From contig CM075729.1 of assembly GCA_037974335.1 (NCBI GenBank), forward strand, positions 107,844,515-107,908,514: DNA of 64,000 nt, written 5' to 3'. The stretch comes from Prionace glauca (Eukaryota; Chordata; Chondrichthyes; Carcharhiniformes; Carcharhinidae). The notes beneath the pieces were generated by a model. It was not told the origin of the DNA. It made no database searches and was given only the letters and a program-made list of their open reading frames with translations. Below, piece by piece: positions 23,868 through 34,282 of the stretch (within the stretch, counting starts at the first letter, position 1; each line of letters begins with the position of its first letter). The position numbers and the translations under genes were made by a program.

Positions 23868-23933
23868 GTTTGGAGAGGTTGGGAATGGGGATGGGGAGAG
23901 CGGTTGGTGGTGGTGATGGGTGGAGGTTTGGAC
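23868..23933 (+). other. G-rich block, second Glu-Asp unit
   Basis: Runs gggaatggggatgggg and ggtggtggtgatggg repeat the block seen at 21822. The tRNA-Asp gene expected about 415 bp further on is not found; the unit is split by the LINE at 24020 and truncated at about 29585. Confidence 0.55.
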
Positions 23934-24021
23934 AAAAGAGAATTTCTAGCCATTAGATAAAAGCAAAATAAAGCAGATGCTCGAATCAGAATGAGCAAAC
24001 AAAAATACTGGAACATTTCCC

Positions 24022-24615
24022 TCCCCAGAGGCCTCCCAAGGTTCGTCGACAGGGGCACAGAAAGATAGGCAGGAGGAGGAGACTAACTTAGAGGGACAGA
24101 AGGGGGCCGGTAAGGTGATAGTGGTCGGGGACGGGAGGGTCAGAGGTATCGATAGGAGGTTCTGTGGATAGAGACGTGATTCCAGGATGGTGGTCTGCCT
24201 CCATGGAGCAGGGGTAAAGGACGTATCGGACAGGGTAGAGGGAATTTTGAAAGGGGAGGGGGCACAGGCTGAGGTCATAGTAAATGTAGGGGAGGGGGAC
24301 ATAGGAAGGAGGAGTAGGGTAGAGGTACGTGGGCAATTTAGGGAGTTGGGGGCCAAACTAAAGAGTAGGACCTCCAGGGTGGCACTCTCTGGGTTGCTGC
24401 CCGGTACCAGCAGGGCAAAGAATGAAGAGATCATGCAGCTGAATGCATGGTTGAGGGATTGGTGTAGGGTAGAGGGATTTACTTTTGTGGATCACTGGGA
24501 GGTGTTTAAGAGAGAAGGGCAATTGTACAGGAAGGGTGGGGAGAATTTGAATGGGAGGGGAACTAATGTCTTAGCGGGGAGGTTAGCTGGGGTGTTTACG
24601 AAGGGTTTAAACTAA
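24022..24615 (+). pseudogene. CR1 ORF1 fragment, SGNH-esterase-like domain
   Basis: CR1-type ORF1 proteins carry an SGNH (GDSL) esterase-like domain thought to help bind lipid or RNP. Here the domain starts at VIVVGDGRV (24115 onward), has MVVCLHGAGVKDVSDRV, VNVGEGDIGRR, SGLLPG, LNAWLRDWC and ENLNGRGTNVLAGRLAG. The catalytic Ser of the GDS block is Gly, the Asn of the GND block is Gly, and the DGxHLN block reads GGENLN, so Ser, Asn, Asp and His are all replaced. A TAG at 24169-24171 interrupts the frame. The N-terminal part is absent because the insertion is 5' truncated. Confidence 0.8.
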
Positions 24616-24713
24616 TATGGAGGGGGGGTGGGGTGGTGGCTGGGAGAGAGTCGGGTGAAAGGAAAAGTATCAGGGAGAAGGTGGTTCTGAGGGACACTTG
24701 TGGGTTGAACTGT

Positions 24714-26066
24714 GAGTCTTACTTCTGTGCTGGGTAAGGTTTTGGAAAGGATTATTAGAGACAGGATTTATAGTTATTTGGAAAGTAATGAGTTGATTAG
24801 AGACAGTCAGCATGGTTTTGTAGCGGGTAGGTCGTGCCTTACTAACCTTATCGAGTTCTTTGAGAAAGTGACCAAAGAGGTAGATAGGGGTAAGGCAGTT
24901 GATGTGGTGTATATGGATTTTAGCAAGGCGTTTGATAAGGTTCACCATGGTAGGCTTCTGCAGAAAATGCAGATGTATGGGATTGGGGGTGATCTAGGTA
25001 ATTGGATCAGGAATTGGCTAGCAGATAGGAGACAGAGAGTGGTGGTTGATAGTAAATATTCGTCATGGAGTTCGGTTACAAGTGGTGTGCCTCAGGGATC
25101 TGTTTTGGGGCCACTGCTGTTTGTAATTTTTATTAATGATCTGGATGAGGGTATAGTTGGGTGGATTAGTAAGTTTGCTGATGACACCAAAGTCGGAGGT
25201 GTGGTAGATTGTGAGGAAGGGTGTCATAGTTTGCAGGATGACTTAGAAAGGTTGCAGAGCTGGGCTGAGAGGTGGCGGATGGAGTTTAATGTGGAAAAGT
25301 GTGAGGTAATTCATTTCGGTAGGAATAACAGATGTGTTGAGTATAGGGCTAACGGGAGGACTTTGAATAGTGTGGAGGAGCAGAGGGATCTAGGTGTATG
25401 TGTACATAGATCCCTGAAAGTTGGGAATCAAGTAGATAAGGTTGTTAAGAAGGCATACGGTGTCTTGGCATTTATTGGAGGGGGATTGAATTTAGGAGTC
25501 GCAGCGTCATGATGCAACTGTACACAACTCTGATGCGGCCACACTTGGTGTTTTGTGTGCAGTTCTGGTCCCCAAATTACAGGAAGGATGTAGAGGCTTT
25601 GGAGAGGGTGCAGAGGAGGTTTACCAGGATGTTGCCTGGTATGGAGGGGAGATCCTATGAGGAGAGACTGAGAGATTTGGGGTTGTTTTCGCTGGAAAGA
25701 AGGCGGCTAAGAGGGGATCTCATTGAAACATACAAGATGATTAGAGGTTTAGACAGGGTAGATAGTGATAGCCTTTTTCCTAGGATGGAGAAAGCTAGCA
25801 CGAGGGGGCACGACTTTAAATTAAGGGGGGGTAGTTTTAGGACAGATGTCAGGGGTAGGTTCTTTACCCAGAGGGTGGTGAGGGACTGGAATGCCCTGCC
25901 AGCTGCAGTTGTAAATGCACCTAGTTTGGGGGCGTTTAAGAGATCTGTGGATAGGTTTATGGATGAAAAGGGATTGGTTTAGGCTAGTGGGTCATTGTTT
26001 TGTAACTGGTCGGCGCAACATCGTGGGCCGAAGAGCCTGTTCTGCGCTGTAATGTTCTATGTTCTA
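24714..26066 (+). mobile_element. 5'-truncated CR1-type LINE nested in another CR1
   Basis: This copy starts abruptly in the RT domain (VSLTSVLGKVLERI) and ends in the tail ttctatgttctatgt. A short TGT stands at both junctions (24711-24713 and 26067-26069). Frame 24712-25512 holds motif A ([17 protein letters not shown]), [14 protein letters not shown] and FADDTK. It shifts at a G run near 25480 (one G short) and continues in frame 25509-25982 to VDRFMDEKGLV. It is very similar to the LINE at 18087-19237. Confidence 0.88.
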
Positions 26067-26069
26067 TGT

Positions 26070-26666
26070 TTCAATGCTAGGAGTGTGGTAGGGAAAACGG
26101 ATGAGCTTAGGGCCATGATGTTTGTGAGGCAGTTAGATGTGGTGGCTGTAACGGAGACGTGGTTACGGGAGGGGCAGGACTGGCAGCTGAATGTTCCTGG
26201 GTACAAGTGTTTTAGGTGTGACAGAGGAGGGTTGAAGAGAGGTGGAGGGGTGGCACTGTTAGTCAGGGAAAACATCACAGTAGTGCAGAGGGAGGACGAT
26301 ATGGAAGAGATAGGGATTAAGTCAGTGTGGGTGGAGTTGAGGAATAAAAAGGGAGAGATCACATTGCTAGGGGTGTACTATAGGCCACCCAACAGCCCTA
26401 AGTCAGTGGAGGAAGGCATTTGCAGGGGCATTTTGGACAGGTGCAGGAAGAACAGAGTGGTTGTAGTGGGTGATTTTAATTTTCCTGGAGTGAATTGGAG
26501 GGGGCCTAGAGCTGGGGGTACGGAGGGAGAGGAGTTTGTGAACTGTGTTATGGAAGGGTCGCTAGAACAGTATGTAACTAGCCCGACTAGGGGAGGGGCT
26601 ATACTGGATCTAGTGTTGGGAAACGAACCAGGGCAGGTGGGTGAGGTAGAGGTAGGGAACATGTGA
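26070..26666 (+). CDS. CR1 ORF2, APE-type endonuclease domain
   Basis: The open frame begins in the nested CR1 tail (25995), but the outer element's protein starts at FNARSVVGKTDEL (26070). Endonuclease landmarks are present: the N in FNARS, the catalytic E in AVTETWL, GGGVALLVRE, YRPPN, and GDFNFPGVNW with D and N. The SDH motif follows in the next frame (SDHKSV, near 26672). This domain nicks target DNA for target-primed reverse transcription. The frame ends at TGA 26664-26666 because of one indel; the RT frame overlaps it from 26663. Confidence 0.88.
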   Translation, partial: FNARSVVGKTDELRAMMFVRQLDVVAVTETWLREGQDWQLNVPGYKCFRCDRGGLKRGGGVALLVRENITVVQREDDMEEIGIKSVWVELRNKKGEITLLGVYYRPPNSPKSVEEGICRGILDRCRKNRVVVVGDFNFPGVNWRGPRAGGTEGEEFVNCVMEGSLEQYVTSPTRGGAILDLVLGNEPGQVGEVEVGNM

Positions 26667-28843
26667 CGAACAGTGACCACAAGTCCGTCTACTTTAGGAT
26701 AAAAATGGAAAGGGACGAGTGCCGTCCGAATGGGAGTGTGCTGAACTGGGGAAAGGCGAGCTATGGCAGGATTAGGAGGGAGCTGCAGCAAACTGATTGG
26801 GAGGGACTGTTAGCTGGCAAGTCCACGGTTGGCAAGTGGGATGCATTTAGGGACAAAATGAAATGGTTGCAGGAGAGGTATGTTCCGGTTAAGCGAAAGG
26901 ATGGGAAAGGAAGGATTAGACAGCCGTGGATTACGGAGGATATTGAAGACTTGGTCAGGAAGAAGAGGGAGGCGTATGTTAGGTCAAAACAAATGGGTAC
27001 GGAGAGTGCGTTGGAAGAATACAGCGAGAGTAGGAGGGAGCTAAAAAGGGGAATTAGAAGGGCAAATAGAGGGCATGAGATGGCTTTGGCTGGTAGGATT
27101 AAGGAAAATCCAAAGGCATTTTATTCCTATATCAGAGGCAAGAGAGTAGTTAGAGGGAAAATTGGTCCTCTTAGGGACAAGAGTGGTGAGTTGTGTATTG
27201 AGTCGGAGGGGATGGGGGAGCTCCTGAATGAATACTTTGCGTCGGTATTCACAAAGGAGAGGGGTTCGGTATCGTGTGGTCTCTTGGAGGGAGTGGAGGT
27301 TTATTTGCAGGATATAGTTATTACGAGAGAGGAAGTGCTAGGGTTTTTAGGTAGCGTAAGGACAGATAAAGCTCCAGGGCCTGATGGTATTTATCCCAGG
27401 CTACTTAGGGAGGCGAAAGATGAAATTGCTGGGCCTCTGGCGCAAATCTTTGTCTCTTCTTTGGACACAGGTGAGGTCCCAGAAGACTGGAGGGTAGCAA
27501 ATGTGGTCCCGTTGTTCAAAAAAGGTGGTAGGGATAACCCTGGGAATTATAGACCGGTGAGTTTGACGTCGGTGGTAGGGAAGTTAATGGAAAAAATACA
27601 TAGGGGTAGGATGTATGAGCATTTGGAGCGTTGCGATCTGATTAGGGATACGCAACATGGCTTTGTTAGAGGGAGGTCTTGCCTTACGAATCTGGTGGAA
27701 TTCTTTGAGGAGGTGACAAAAACGGTTGACGATGGGAGAACCGTTGATGTCATCTATATGGATTTCAGTAAGGCGTTTGACAAAATCCCTCACGGTAGGC
27801 TGGTAGAAAAGGTTAAGGCGCATGGGATACGAGGCCAGGTAGCTAGGTGGATTGAGAACTGGCTGGGAAATAGGAGACAGAGGGTAGCTATGGAAGGGAC
27901 CTTGTCGGGCTGGAGGATAGTGACCAGTGGTGTGCCGCAGGGCTCAGTACTGGGACCTCTCCTCTTTGTAGTCTACATAAATGACTTGGAAGAGGGTGTA
28001 GGTGGTGTGATTAGCAAGTTTGCTGATGACACCAAGATGGCAGGGTTGGCGGATACGGAACTGGATTGTCAGGTGATACAACAGGATTTAGATAGGTTGG
28101 TGCAGTGGGCAGATAGGTGGCAGATGGCATTTAATCCTGACAAATGCGAGGTGATGCATTTTGGACGGAATAATGCAGAGAGGAGCTATGTGATTAAAGG
28201 GAGGCCGATTAGGAGTATAGACATACAGAGGGACCTGGGAGTGCAGGTTCACAAATCCATGAAGGTTGCATCACAAGTGGAGAAGGTTGTTAGGAAGGCT
28301 TATGGGATGTTGGCCTTTATAGGAAGGGGCATAGAGTATAAAAGCTGCTGTCTAATGCTTCAGTTGTACAGAACGTTGGTTAGACCGCATTTGGAGTACT
28401 GCGTCCAGTTCTGGCCACCTTACTACCGGAAGGACGTGGAGTCTCTGGAAAGGGTGCAGAGGAGGTTTACCAGGATGTTGCCTGGCATGGGGGGACTGGG
28501 TTACGAGGAGAGGTTGAAGAAACTGGGACTATTCTCCTTGGAAAGGCGGAGATTGAGAGGGGACATGATAGAAGTATATAAGATAATGAAGGGAATGGAT
28601 AGAGTTAATAGTGAGAGACTGCTCCCTAGACTGGATACGAACACGAGAGGTCATCATTTAAGGGTAAGGGGGGAGAGGTATAATTTGGAGGTGAGAAGAA
28701 GGTTCTTTATGCAGAGAGTTGTAGGGGTCTGGAACGCGCTACCGAGTAGGGTGGTGGAGGCAGGAACGTTGGACTCGTTTAAGATGCAGTTAGATAGGCA
28801 CATGAGTGAAACGAGAATGGAGGGATATGGTAGGGGATATTAA
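26663..28843 (+). CDS. CR1 ORF2, reverse transcriptase domain (726 codons open)
   Basis: This frame is uninterrupted from VTNSDHKS to the C-terminus. It contains the linker, KAPGPDGIYPRLL, PLFKKGGRDNPGNYRPVSL, RT motif A ([18 protein letters not shown], about residue 362), motif B ([14 protein letters not shown]), motif C (KFADDTKM, about residue 453), HFGRNN and a C-terminal region ending in LDRHMSE. All catalytic Asp residues are present. Together with 26070-26666 it makes up nearly all of ORF2, split by one frameshift. The opening codon is GTG only because the frame was cut there. It is an element gene, not a host gene. Confidence 0.92.
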   Translation: MTNSDHKSVYFRIKMERDECRPNGSVLNWGKASYGRIRRELQQTDWEGLLAGKSTVGKWDAFRDKMKWLQERYVPVKRKDGKGRIRQPWITEDIEDLVRKKREAYVRSKQMGTESALEEYSESRRELKRGIRRANRGHEMALAGRIKENPKAFYSYIRGKRVVRGKIGPLRDKSGELCIESEGMGELLNEYFASVFTKERGSVSCGLLEGVEVYLQDIVITREEVLGFLGSVRTDKAPGPDGIYPRLLREAKDEIAGPLAQIFVSSLDTGEVPEDWRVANVVPLFKKGGRDNPGNYRPVSLTSVVGKLMEKIHRGRMYEHLERCDLIRDTQHGFVRGRSCLTNLVEFFEEVTKTVDDGRTVDVIYMDFSKAFDKIPHGRLVEKVKAHGIRGQVARWIENWLGNRRQRVAMEGTLSGWRIVTSGVPQGSVLGPLLFVVYINDLEEGVGGVISKFADDTKMAGLADTELDCQVIQQDLDRLVQWADRWQMAFNPDKCEVMHFGRNNAERSYVIKGRPIRSIDIQRDLGVQVHKSMKVASQVEKVVRKAYGMLAFIGRGIEYKSCCLMLQLYRTLVRPHLEYCVQFWPPYYRKDVESLERVQRRFTRMLPGMGGLGYEERLKKLGLFSLERRRLRGDMIEVYKIMKGMDRVNSERLLPRLDTNTRGHHLRVRGERYNLEVRRRFFMQRVVGVWNALPSRVVEAGTLDSFKMQLDRHMSETRMEGYGRGY

Positions 28844-29356
28844 ATAGGGTTAAACCTCGGGAGACACCGGAAAGGCAGGCTGTAAGATTAATATTTTTGA
28901 CTTTATTCCACAGGTGGAGGTCCACCTCGTGTCAAACGAGGGGCATTCACACGGCGGGTCGTGCCTGGGCTGCTCTTGGAAGTTCCAGGAGTGGCCTAGA
29001 ACTTCGTGTCGGTGTGTGTGCTTGATCCTGGACCGGTAGATGGGCGCCGCAACAGCTCAGTGACTAGCACTGCTGGTTGTGCAGGCACATGGATTTGGGC
29101 CTGTGTCTGTGGGAGTTTGCGCATTCTCCCTGTGGTTGCGTGGGTTTCCTCCGGGCGCTCCGGTTTCCTCCCACACCCCAAAAATGTGCTCTCAGGCTAA
29201 TCGGTTTTTACCAAATTGACACTATTTCTTCCCTGAATCTGACTGAGTAGGGTTCCATTCATAGATATGCAGGGTAGAATAGGTGTAGGGTGATGTGGCG
29301 GCGCGGGCTCGTTGGGCCGAAGGGCCTGTTTCCCGTGCTGGATTGTTCTTTGTTCT
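28844..29356 (+). mobile_element. LINE 3' UTR followed by SINE-like 3' module (29041-29356)
   Basis: About 200 bp of 3' UTR follow the ORF2 stop. From 29041 the sequence is the same as the free SINE at 5150-5466: cagctcagtgactagc head, cgtgggtttcctccgggcgc, gggccgaagggcctgtttcc, and tail ttgttctttgttct. The target duplication of the outer LINE follows the tail directly. So this module is either the LINE's own 3' end or was joined to it during reverse transcription. Confidence 0.75.
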
Positions 29357-29361
29357 ATTTC

Positions 29362-29890
29362 AGCAGCTGTGATGTGATCCGTTGAGGGAGAGAGAGAGCA
29401 CCTGAAATTGTCGAGCAAGTTCCGAGTTGCCAACATGCCATCTTTGCTCCAAAATGAAAAACAATGCAGGCGGACCGTTCGATCTCCACCTTTTTGATGT
29501 TTACATGCGTACCTCTCAATTTCGTTAATGCTAATCTACAGGACTGTGTCAATTGGGTAAATCTCCCCTTTGCACGATTAAATGATACACCGTAACAAGA
29601 TGGAGAAATGGTTGGATAGTTGTCCTTAATCGACAGGAAAAATTGGTTGCCTTTTCCTCAGCAGTCATGATGTGTTTCGATCTTTCAGAAACTGCGTGGA
29701 AACGTGCGTTCGTTTCCGAATCAATGGAGTTTCAACTGAACACCGGAAAATTATCATCGGAGACACAGCATATTTAAACAACGGCTTCAACTTTTGAGGA
29801 ACTTTCTGGAATCTGGCTTCATGTTCCAGTGGCTGGCAGAGATATGCAAGAATACGATGTGAACTGAGGCAGCATGCCTCGAAAGAATCT
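29362..29890 (+). repeat. Truncated Glu-Asp unit fragments
   Basis: 29362-29585 continues the unit interrupted at 24014 and matches 21950-22195. At about 29585 it jumps back to sequence like 21360-21690 and ends near 29890. The tRNA-Asp gene expected next is missing. This looks like a deletion or unequal exchange between neighbouring units. Confidence 0.65.
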
Positions 29891-32800
29891 AGAAAAAATG
29901 CGCAATTTCGCACTCTTACTAATACTGCGGAGTTTTTGGTCCCCATCTCTGTTTCTGGGTTCCGACAGCGATGATCTCTGCTTTTAAACTATTGGAAGAG
30001 AAACAACTCGATCTTTCCCATTCCAGAGAGCCAAAATTCTGGAAGTGCCTCGATACAATGGCGATGACGGTTTTTTTTTGACCGGCAAACGGTAATGCAG
30101 TCAATGCCAACTGGAGTAAATGTTGATCATCATGCAACAACGTTCCAGATTTGGCAACGTTTGTGCAGAGCGAAACAGAGCCGTCGTTTTGAGTCTAATG
30201 TTTCCAAGAACCTTGGGTTTTCATTTCAGATTTCCAACGTCCTCATAATTTTGTGCTCTTGTAATGATGAGAGAACAATTGGATTGTTGAAACAACGGCT
30301 GAACCCCTCAAAGATATTGATATCAATGACGAAGTGCTCAGGCCGCAGCACTAATGACCAAGGCACAGGGCTGGTCATTAGCTGCCAACTGGAAAAAAAA
30401 TCTCTCCATAACTCTGCTTTTTGTTAGCAAATAAAAAGATGCCTATGAACACATCGGTACCTAGCAGAAATGCACTTGATTGTCGGCGCGCACAAAATGA
30501 TGCACGGAGCAGAAGAGAGTGATCCGGACTGGAAACGTTCTATCTCCACAGAGAATGGCAGACCTGCACTATTTCCCAGCATTTTCTGTTTTGTTGTGTT
30601 CGAGAGTGATGTCTTTCAGTTGCAGTCCTGAATGAATGAATGGCTTGATACGGGCAAGCCTTTAGGATGCATTATGTCTGTGGCACCGTGACTTCATGAT
30701 GATTAGTACCCTATGTTGAGCGCGAAGCACTTCCGATTCACATCCGGCTCAATGCATTGTGTTCTTTCTCTACAAATATACGCTGCCTGCTGCACATTCT
30801 CAACAGCACAAAAAGTAATAAAGTTGCACAGTAGATCCTGAACGGCAAGAGACATGTTTTGATGGCAACACGCTGTCAAATGCATTTGCACTGTCTCCAA
30901 TAGAATAAGTGAGAATTCACCTTCCAAAAGGAAAATAAAGTTTTCTTTTTCCACAGTGTTTCTTATGTTAGCGCTCTTGATAGCGTGGAACAAAATCTTC
31001 CACGGGATTCAGGCTGGAAATTGCAATGCCATTTTGTATATTTTATATATTTGTTCGTTATCATTAGAATAAATGATTTGCAAAGCTAATTCTCCAAAAC
31101 ATTTGGCACAGAACGCGGATGGAGAAGCATAATGCCATGAATACAGTTGAAATCTCGGATCCTGATAGAAATATGCTGATGTGAAATTAGAGGACCGGAG
31201 TGAATGGTTTCAAGTTATTACATCGTTTGATTACAAACAGCCGAATTACATGCCGTGGGCCAGTTGGCCTCTCGACATCGTTCCGAATTTCACTAACGCC
31301 ATGGCTGATATGATTGTAACTTCAACCCCACAATTCAGGCTATCCTTGATAGCATTTCACTCCGACCTTTATCAAGAATTTTGCTCGCTCCACCTTTGAC
31401 TTATTCAAAGGCTCCTTCCACTGTTTCTTGAGAAATTGATTTCCAAAGACTAAAGATCTTCTGAGGCACAGCAATTCTCCTCGCCGCCTTATTAAACGAT
31501 CGACCCCAGAGTTTCAAAAGGCGAAAATTCGTTCTGGATTGTCCAAAAAAATGAGTGACCCTCTCCACATCCAGCCTGTGATTAGGCCACAAGATCGAAA
31601 CCGTTTAGATCAAGTTCACTCTTACCCTTCGAAACATGACTGGATTTAACTCGAAACTCTCCACATTTCCTCTAGAAAAGACAAGTCCTTCCCTGGAAAT
31701 AGTCTGGAAAACCTTCACTAAATTACCTCTAACAAATGTGCATGTTTCCTTAAATTGAGAGACCAATGCTGTACACAGTAATCTACACGTGGGTCCTTTG
31801 AAACTGAGGCGTTCTATTCCTATACTTGTAACAATATTCGCTTGGAACGAGCGACAACACTTCATTGGCTTCACAATTATTTGTTGTATCTAGACACAAG
31901 CGTTTTGTGCTGCATGCACTAGGACCCTCAGATCAGTCTACAACTCGCAATTCTGCATGTTGTTGTCATTTTGATTGTAATCGCGTTTCATTTTCTCCCT
32001 GCCATAATGGACGATTGCACGTTTACGCACATTACAATCCATTTGCCAGATACTTGCATGTTCACTTCATCTGTTGCAGCCTTACATTCTTTTCACGCCT
32101 TACTTTCCCAGATATCGTTGGTTTGTGAGCAAATTTAACAAGCACAGCGTCAGTCGATTCACCCAAGTCACGTATGTGAATTTCAAAACTTTGAGACCTC
32201 AATTGTTGACTCCTGTGCCATATCACCGGTCACATACTGACAACCATATATAACGCTGCCTTTTGTTAGCTAACTAAACTTTAATACAAGCCAGCGCGTA
32301 CCCGCTACCTGCTACGCTAGGAGTTTATATTCAGCAAATTCAACCATCAAATGATTTCTGGAAATCAAGGGAGCGTGTATCCAGCAGCTTCCCTTAATTC
32401 AATGTCAGAGTGACTCCGACATATTGGGCAACCAAGTTTTCCCCATCATATAAGATCTGACAGACTTGAAATGTTCCACGTGCCCCGCTATAATATGTCA
32501 GTAATGTTTGCAAATAAATTCCCTTGGCAGACCTCAGGCTAAGTAACCAGTTGGTTCCTGATTTCGGCTTCCCTACATTTTTTAAATTAAATTTGAGGCA
32601 AAACGTGAGAGAAAGAAAAAGAAAATTGGATGTTATGAATCACATGACAATTGATGATAATCATAATTTCTGTTAAAGTTAAATACAAGTCCGCACCTGA
32701 TTCTTTCGTGAAAAGGAAGGCTTAATGTTTGTACCGGCAGCAAAATTCGCTCACTGAGAATTCGCGAAATTTATTCAACTTTCCAAAATTCGGTGTACCT

Positions 32801-32903
32801 CACCCGTTTCTTGATATTGTTCAGGTCTCCAACGCCCGCGGTTTTTGGGCAGTTTGTGCGAATGCAGTTTCTGACGATGTATTTCCAGGCGGAAGGGCGT
32901 AGG

Positions 32904-32972
32904 GTTGGAGGGTGGGATTGGGATGGTGTTTGTGGGAGAGGCTGTATTCTTTGGGGGGTGGGGGGTGGGTAG
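32904..32972 (+). other. G-rich block upstream of the His locus
   Basis: Runs include ggggggtggggggtggg. It ends 431 bp before the His-type locus at 33403, matching the block at 13282 in copy A1. Confidence 0.6.
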
Positions 32973-33402
32973 TTGCAAATCTGAGTCGATCCCACCAGTT
33001 TTCAACACTCGCATTAAAAACCTCCGCATCTATCGAATACGGACTATTTGCAGAAATACTAAATGAATGATGTTGTAACGCATTTATGTTTCCATTCAAT
33101 TCTACGCTTTGAGGACAGCAGGCGGTGAAGCGGAAAACTCTGCCATATCCAATATGCTGCAACAACATAACATGCCAGAAGTACTGAACAATATTGGAAG
33201 GAAATGTGGAGAGAAAGCAAACTAATTTCCATCTGAGCTGGTTATTGTTGAGACGGATTTCGTCTCAGCAGCGAATGGATTTAACGTGAAGCGACTCCAC
33301 TGTGACAAACTGCCCAGATGGAGAGCGGCTGTCCGACACCGCAGGGCTGATTGGACATATGGGTTTCCTGGGCAAACATCAGAGCAGTAAGCTTTGTCTG
33401 GT

Positions 33403-33475
33403 GCTGTGATCGTATAGTGGTTTAGTACCCTGAGTTCTGGCCGCAGCAACCTCGGTTCGAATCCGAGTCATGGCA
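33403..33475 (+). tRNA. tRNA-His-derived gene with CTG anticodon
   Basis: It is the paralogue of 13775. The T-arm ctcggttcgaatccgag is intact and the acceptor gctgtga/tcatggc pairs with two G-U pairs. The anticodon arm reads ctgag-ttctggc-cgcag: the loop now has CTG (a Gln-codon reader) in place of GTG, and one stem pair is A-G. The extra D-loop T is shared with 13775. A TTTT follows within about 10 nt. It may be a pseudogene, or a transcribed tRNA with His-type body and altered anticodon. I favour pseudogene or weakly used gene. Confidence 0.6.
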
Positions 33476-33612
33476 GTGTTTCTTTTAAAAATATTCACTC
33501 TTGGCGGCTCATGCTGAGACACCGCAGGGAACAATGAGTTCACAGAACAGAAATGTCTTTTGATGGCAAGACTCTCAATCAGTCACAAAATTTAAGATCT
33601 TGCGTCACAAGT

Positions 33613-34152
33613 AGTCTGATCGCTTCACTAACAGAAGGAGATGGAGGATTTGGAGAGGGTACAAAAAAGATGAATGACCAGGATATTACCTGCTATGGGG
33701 GGCATTAGCTCTGACGAGCGCTCGCAGAAATTTGGTTTGTTCTCATTGGAACAACGCAGATTGAAGGGGGAGCTGATATAAATCAATAATTTTATGAGAG
33801 GCAGAAACAGAGTAGTTAATCGGAATTTTTTTTCCCAGAATGGAAGAATTAATTACGAGGGGCTTTTGTTTAAACTTCGAGGGACAAGGTTTTAAGGAGA
33901 TCTACGATACAAGTGTTTTACACAGATAGTGGTGCGCGCCTGGAACTCGCTGCCTTGGCAGGTAGTGGAAGTTGATACGATAGTGACTTGTAAATGCGTC
34001 TGGAAAAACACATGAATAGGATGGGAATAGATCGATATGGTCCCGGAGGGGTAATTCATTTTAGTTCAGACGTGCAGGATGGTCGGCGCGAGCTTGGAGG
34101 GCCGAAGGGCTTGGTGCTGTGCTGTGTTTTATTTCCTCTTTGTTCTTATTCT
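33613..34152 (+). mobile_element. CR1-type LINE 3' fragment (old), copy 2
   Basis: The paralogue of 14385-14918, with the same 5' truncation and the same ggccgaagggcttgg and ttcttattctt end. It reads KFGLFSLEQRRLKGELI near 33730. It was present before the segments duplicated. Confidence 0.8.
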
Positions 34153-34282
34153 TAACACTGCGATTAAAAATCCCCTCCTCGCCACACTCTTACGCCTGTT
34201 AAGGTGCAGTGTGGGTGGATTTAGCAGAGCCAATTCATCTAAACAGCACCCCGACCTGACGGGTTAGTGGAAAACGTGGAGA

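Larger units (their letters stand above)
21160..24014 (+). repeat. Glu-Asp unit, tandem pair (copy 1)
   Basis: 21225-21960 is repeated at 23260-23990, and both match 36890-37630 and 38930-39690 in copy 2. The landmarks are a Glu relic, the caagatggcgaaatgg stretch, a G-rich block, and then Asp. The second unit is interrupted at 24019 by the LINE insertion. Stretches between the marked tRNA loci hold no gene. Confidence 0.8.
24015..29361 (+). mobile_element. Near full-length CR1-type LINE with ATTTC target duplication and nested CR1 copy
   Basis: The body is 24020-29356 with ATTTC at 24015-24019 and 29357-29361. The paralogous sites near 37640 and 39708 are empty. In order it has the C-terminal part of ORF1 (24022-24615), the start of ORF2, a nested CR1 copy (24714-26066), endonuclease (26070-26666), reverse transcriptase (26663-28843), a 3' UTR, and a SINE-like 3' module (29041-29356). 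The reading frame on the two sides of the nested copy is the same (tgt before, ttcaatgctagg after), which is the main reason to treat them as one element. It lacks the N-terminal part of ORF1. One stop in ORF1 and one frameshift in ORF2 are visible, so the copy is young. Confidence 0.85.
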
